Assembly (NCBI GenBank): GCA_021776115.1 | Contig: JAJFGN010000039.1 | Location: 62,001-126,000 of the forward strand | Reading direction: 5' to 3' | Origin: Kiloniellaceae bacterium | Lineage (GTDB): Bacteria > Pseudomonadota > Alphaproteobacteria > Kiloniellales > J153 | Length of the DNA: 64,000 bases | Shown: positions 61,154-64,000 of the stretch, one piece after another | Position numbering within the stretch: the stretch's first letter is position 1 | Layout: every line of letters starts with the position of its first letter | Made by a program: the position numbers and the translations under genes | Notes under the pieces: model-generated | Databases searched by the model: none | Seen by the model: only the letters and a program-made list of their open reading frames with translations | Told to the model about the DNA's origin: nothing

Positions 61154-62167
61154 ATGCTCGCGGCCATGCTTCTGACTTCGCTTTCCGGCGCTGCGTCCGC
61201 CGTCGATCCTTGGCCCATCCTGCTCCTGGCGCTCGCGCTCGATGCGGCCCTGGGCGACCCGCGCTGGCTTTACCGCGCCGTTCCGCATCCCGTCGTCTTG
61301 CTCGGCCGCGCAATCGCGGGGCTCGAGCGGCGATGGAACGACCAGTCGCAGCCGCGGCGCGTGCGCCTCATGCGCGGCGCTTACTTGACAGCACTCATGA
61401 CGATCGGAGCCGGGGGCCTGGGATGGATAGTCTCGGGGGCGCTAGAGGGTGTGACCGGCGGTTGGGCGATCGAGGCCGTTCTGGCCAGTACGTTTATCGC
61501 CGGGCGCGGCCTCTATGACAGCGTGCGTAAGGTCGCCAAGGGGCTGACCCTGGGGCTGGAGGAAGGCCGCGCGGCGGTCGGTCATATTGTCGGGCGCGAT
61601 CCGGACAGCCTGGATCGCCCCGGCGTCGCCCGCGCGGCGATCGAAAGCACGGCCGAGAACTTCTGCGACGGTGTGGTTGCGCCGGTGTTCTGGTTCGCGG
61701 TCTTCGGTTTGGGCGGATTGGCGGCCTACAAGGCACTCAACACCCTGGACAGCATGATCGGATACCGCAGCGCGCGCCACGAGGCTTTCGGCAAGGCCGC
61801 GGCCCGCCTGGACGACGCTGCGAACTGGATTCCGGCCCGGCTTAGCGGGTTAATTCTGATTGGGGCGGCGGTTCTGGCGCCGGGCGCGCACGCCGGGCAA
61901 GCCTGGCGCGCGATGCGGCGCGACGCGCACCGGCATGGCTCCCCCAATGCCGGTTGGCCGGAAGCGGCGCTGGCCGGCGCGCTCGGCTTCGCCCTGGGCG
62001 GCCCGCGCTACTATGGCGGAGCCAAGGTCGAGGATCATTGGATGGGGAATGGACGCAAGGATCTTGGCGCGCACGACATTAGCCGCGCGCTACGGCTTTA
62101 TCTCGCCGCGAACGCGCTTCTAGCGGGCCTTCTCACCCTGCCGATCCTGGTCTATATGGCCGCGTAG
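61154..62167 (+). CDS. cbiB: Adenosylcobinamide-phosphate synthase CbiB/CobD
   Basis: About 337 residues with about five membrane segments. LALALDAALGDPRWLYRAVPHPVVLLGRAI, the conserved ARAAIESTAENFCDGVVAPVFWF (invariant SxxEN..DG), YKALNTLDSMIGYRS and DDAANWIPARLSGLI are CbiB hallmarks. It attaches aminopropanol phosphate to adenosylcobyric acid. ATG 61154 is preferred; a TTG at 61130 and an ATG at 61166 are also possible. The gene is cut off from the other cob genes by the OLD insertion. Confidence 0.9.
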   Translation: MLAAMLLTSLSGAASAVDPWPILLLALALDAALGDPRWLYRAVPHPVVLLGRAIAGLERRWNDQSQPRRVRLMRGAYLTALMTIGAGGLGWIVSGALEGVTGGWAIEAVLASTFIAGRGLYDSVRKVAKGLTLGLEEGRAAVGHIVGRDPDSLDRPGVARAAIESTAENFCDGVVAPVFWFAVFGLGGLAAYKALNTLDSMIGYRSARHEAFGKAAARLDDAANWIPARLSGLILIGAAVLAPGAHAGQAWRAMRRDAHRHGSPNAGWPEAALAGALGFALGGPRYYGGAKVEDHWMGNGRKDLGAHDISRALRLYLAANALLAGLLTLPILVYMAA

Positions 62168-62174
62168 CGGCCGC

Positions 62175-62399
62175 TCAGACCTGGATATCCAGATTGCCGC
62201 CGCGGCTCGATTCGGACGGTGGCGGGTCCGGTTGGCGCGCGGCCTCATTGCGGCCGCCTTCGCTCTCCCGGCTCGCGGTGACGGGGTGGCTGGTTTCGCG
62301 TTTGGTCGTGTCTTGCGCACTTGGCGCATTGGCGACCGGTGCCGGTGCGGCGCCGGACTGGCCCGGCGGCGGCGGCACGAGGGGGTTTGTTACTTGCAT
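62175..62399 (-). CDS. Small Pro/Ser-rich hypothetical protein
   Basis: 74 residues, disordered: PLVPPPPGQSGAAPAPVANAP opens it, a charged middle follows and SSRGGNLDIQV ends it. No membrane segment or enzyme motif. It is placed tail to tail with cbiB, 8 bases apart, and its ATG at 62399 has an AT-rich upstream. It is not recognised; the neat ending and its position between genes suggest a real but small gene. Confidence 0.5.
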   Translation of the reverse strand: MQVTNPLVPPPPGQSGAAPAPVANAPSAQDTTKRETSHPVTASRESEGGRNEAARQPDPPPSESSRGGNLDIQV

Positions 62400-62600
62400 G
62401 ACAGAAATATAGGTGTTCCGGCAGAGGCGGTCAAGCATTAAGTATTTGATATTTAAGGGAAAAACAAGGTAAGTTAGAGATAAATCCTAGCCGCAACCGA
62501 GGGTTCTCCAAGGTTTTGCGAGCGCGTTCCGCTTGACCTTCCAGCCGCGAGAAGCCTCATGGTTTCGGAGACACCGAGAATCGCGAATAAGGAGAAGACA

Positions 62601-63077
62601 ATGCTTGCACTATCCCGGCCGGTGCGGGTCGCCGTCCTGGCGCTTGCCGGCCTGTTGTTTACAATTGGCGCTGTAGGGCTTCTGTGGCCAAGGGGCGAAG
62701 AAGCCGCCGCGCCCAGCGTGTCCTTGGCGGAGGGTACTCGGCTCTACGGCGAATACTGCGCGGCCTGTCACGGCGCCAATCTCGAGGGCCAGGCCGACTG
62801 GCGCCAGCGCGGGCCCGACGGTCTCCTGCCGGCGCCGCCCCACGACGCCGCCGGCCATACCTGGCATCATCCCGACCAGCAACTCTTCGCGATCACGAAG
62901 AACGGAACCGCGGCGTTGGTGGGCGGGGACTACAAATCCAGTATGCGCGGCTTCGGCAACGAACTCAGCGATGAAGAGATATGGGGCGTGCTCAAATACA
63001 TCGGTTCGCGTTGGCCCGAGGAAATTCGCCGTCGGCAGCAAGAAATCTCGGCGCGTGCGGCAAAAGCCGCCCAATAA
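62601..63077 (+). CDS. Membrane-anchored class I cytochrome c
   Basis: 158 residues. An N-terminal hydrophobic segment (VAVLALAGLLFTIGAVGLLWP, residues 10-30) is probably an uncleaved anchor. YGEYCAACHGANLEG contains the CxxCH haem site and DYKSSMRGFGNELSDEEIWGVLKYI the distal Met and final helix. It should carry electrons in the periplasm. AAGGAG precedes ATG 62601. The neighbours do not tell its partner oxidase. Confidence 0.9.
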   Translation: MLALSRPVRVAVLALAGLLFTIGAVGLLWPRGEEAAAPSVSLAEGTRLYGEYCAACHGANLEGQADWRQRGPDGLLPAPPHDAAGHTWHHPDQQLFAITKNGTAALVGGDYKSSMRGFGNELSDEEIWGVLKYIGSRWPEEIRRRQQEISARAAKAAQ

Positions 63078-63091
63078 GGCCGGAAAGGGCT

Positions 63092-64000
63092 CTAGGGTGC
63101 GGGCCGATGACCCGCGTCACCCGGCGCGGCGCTCTCTTCGCCGGCGCGCGGCAGGACGACGGTGAAGCTCGATCCTTCGCCTGGCGTGCTCTCGATTTCC
63201 AGCAGTCCACGGTGTCGGTTTAGGATGTGCTTGACGATCGCCAGGCCCAGCCCCGTGCCGCCGAGCTTACGGGAGCGCGCGGTGTCGACCCGGTAGAACC
63301 GCTCGGTCAGGCGCGGCAAATGTTCGCGCGCGATACCCTCGCCCCGATCGGTGACCGAGAGTGCGACGCCCGGCCGGCCTAAGCGCCGTCCGCTGGGGCC
63401 ATCCACCTCGACCTCCTGGCCGCTGATGCGTATCGGCGTACCGGCCCGGCCGTATTTGACCGCGTTGTCGATCAGGTTTTGCAACACCTGGGTTATCTCG
63501 TCGCTGTCGCCGAGCGCTGAGGGTAAGCGGTCGACAGCGAAGTCGAATGTGATGTTCTTGGCTTGCGCCTGCGGTTGCAAGGTGTTGGCGACCGTACGTA
63601 CCAAGGTGGCCAGGTCCACCGTTCCGCGGGGCGGCGTGTGTTCCTGCAATTCGATGCGCGACAGGGACAAGAGATCCTCGACCAGATGCGCCATGCGGCC
63701 CGCCTGTTCGTGCATGACGGCCAGGAATTGCTCACGTGCTTCCGGGTCGTCGCGCGCCGGGCCTTGCAGAGTTTCGATGAAGCCCAGCAAGCTCGCCAAA
63801 GGGGTGCGTAACTCGTGGCTGGCGTTGGCCACGAAATCTGCGCGCATCTGTTCGGCCCGCTTTAGGGCCGTCAGGTCGTGCAAGGTGACGATGGCGGCGG
63901 CACCGTCGCGCCGGGCCCCGGAAAGCCGCGCGACCCGGCCGCCGAAGTAACGCGCGACCGCGCCGCTCAAGGCGAACTCCGTGACCCGGCCCTCGGCCCC
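63092..64000 (-). CDS. phoR: PhoR-like sensor histidine kinase, C-terminal part
   Basis: The frame enters through the window end and stops at 63092; about 302 residues are visible. A PAS-tail (HDLTALKRAEQMRADF) leads into HisKA with [26 protein letters not shown], then the ATPase with NLIDNAVKYG, VTDRGEGIAREHLPRLTERFYRVD and GGTGLGLAIVKHIL. The FIETLQGPA and RFYRVD variants are PhoR-like. It would sense phosphate limitation with PhoB. The N-terminus lies outside. Confidence 0.85.
   Translation of the reverse strand, partial: GAEGRVTEFALSGAVARYFGGRVARLSGARRDGAAAIVTLHDLTALKRAEQMRADFVANASHELRTPLASLLGFIETLQGPARDDPEAREQFLAVMHEQAGRMAHLVEDLLSLSRIELQEHTPPRGTVDLATLVRTVANTLQPQAQAKNITFDFAVDRLPSALGDSDEITQVLQNLIDNAVKYGRAGTPIRISGQEVEVDGPSGRRLGRPGVALSVTDRGEGIAREHLPRLTERFYRVDTARSRKLGGTGLGLAIVKHILNRHRGLLEIESTPGEGSSFTVVLPRAGEESAAPGDAGHRPAP

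Overview
The window is a GC-rich chromosomal segment, most likely from a free-living alphaproteobacterium of the Rhodospirillales type. Pointers are a general porin ending in Phe, an IalB-family protein next to rlmN, acetoacetyl-CoA synthetase, YggT/YggU-FolD order, a Rhizobium-etli-type asparaginase, and typical extragenic palindromes. The placement is inferred from gene content; no 16S or marker comparison was possible.

Layout. 1-10.3 kb: tail of a 2-oxoglutarate oxygenase, porin, sulfotransferase, yggS plus a HAD phosphatase, a PhyH-type dioxygenase, a Tat-exported superoxide-reductase-like protein, tRNA-Ala(CGC), yggT-yggU-folD, then a purine salvage pair (adenine deaminase divergent from hypoxanthine phosphoribosyltransferase). 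10.3-26.4 kb: housekeeping and small-molecule genes (NnrU-like, two tandem acetyltransferases, argG, FKBP isomerase, rlmN, an LtaS/MdoB-like transferase, ialB, a SpoU methylase, asparaginase, DinB, aminotransferase plus acetoacetyl-CoA synthetase, EamA exporter, YkvA, SDR). 26.5-34.3 kb: zincin-like protein, an unusual Rieske-fused protein divergent from a SufR-like iron-sulfur regulator, a sulfatase, UDG-sirtuin operon, LMW phosphatase, B3/B4-domain protein, msrA. 34.3-46.2 kb: PAS-GAF sensor kinase downstream of an orphan TRAP binding protein, thpR, FIST protein, tesA divergent from a YbbA/YbbP ABC system, a Bax-inhibitor-1 protein, an SDR, a lone Hpt protein. 46.3-47.9 kb: exported intradiol dioxygenase, bacteriohemerythrin, DUF1330 protein.

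47.9-62.2 kb is a nearly complete cobalamin ring-building cluster: cbiA, cobA, cbiD, cobK, cobM, a cbiG-cobJ fusion, cobI, cobL, cobH, cbiX and cbiB. CbiD, a CbiG domain and CbiX are present, while CobG, CobF and CobN are absent from this window, so it encodes the early-cobalt (oxygen-independent) branch. The cluster is split between cbiX and cbiB by a single OLD-family ATPase/Toprim gene flanked by non-coding and repeat-rich DNA, which looks like an acquired defence gene. The window ends with a small Pro/Ser-rich protein, a membrane-anchored cytochrome c, and the C-terminal part of a PhoR-like kinase.

Non-coding content is notable: at least six separate inverted-repeat elements lie between genes, including two with 27-28 bp arms acting as gene-end hairpins and one about 185 bp long that ends five bases before the start codon of the EamA gene. 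No CRISPR array, rRNA, phage block or transposase was seen.
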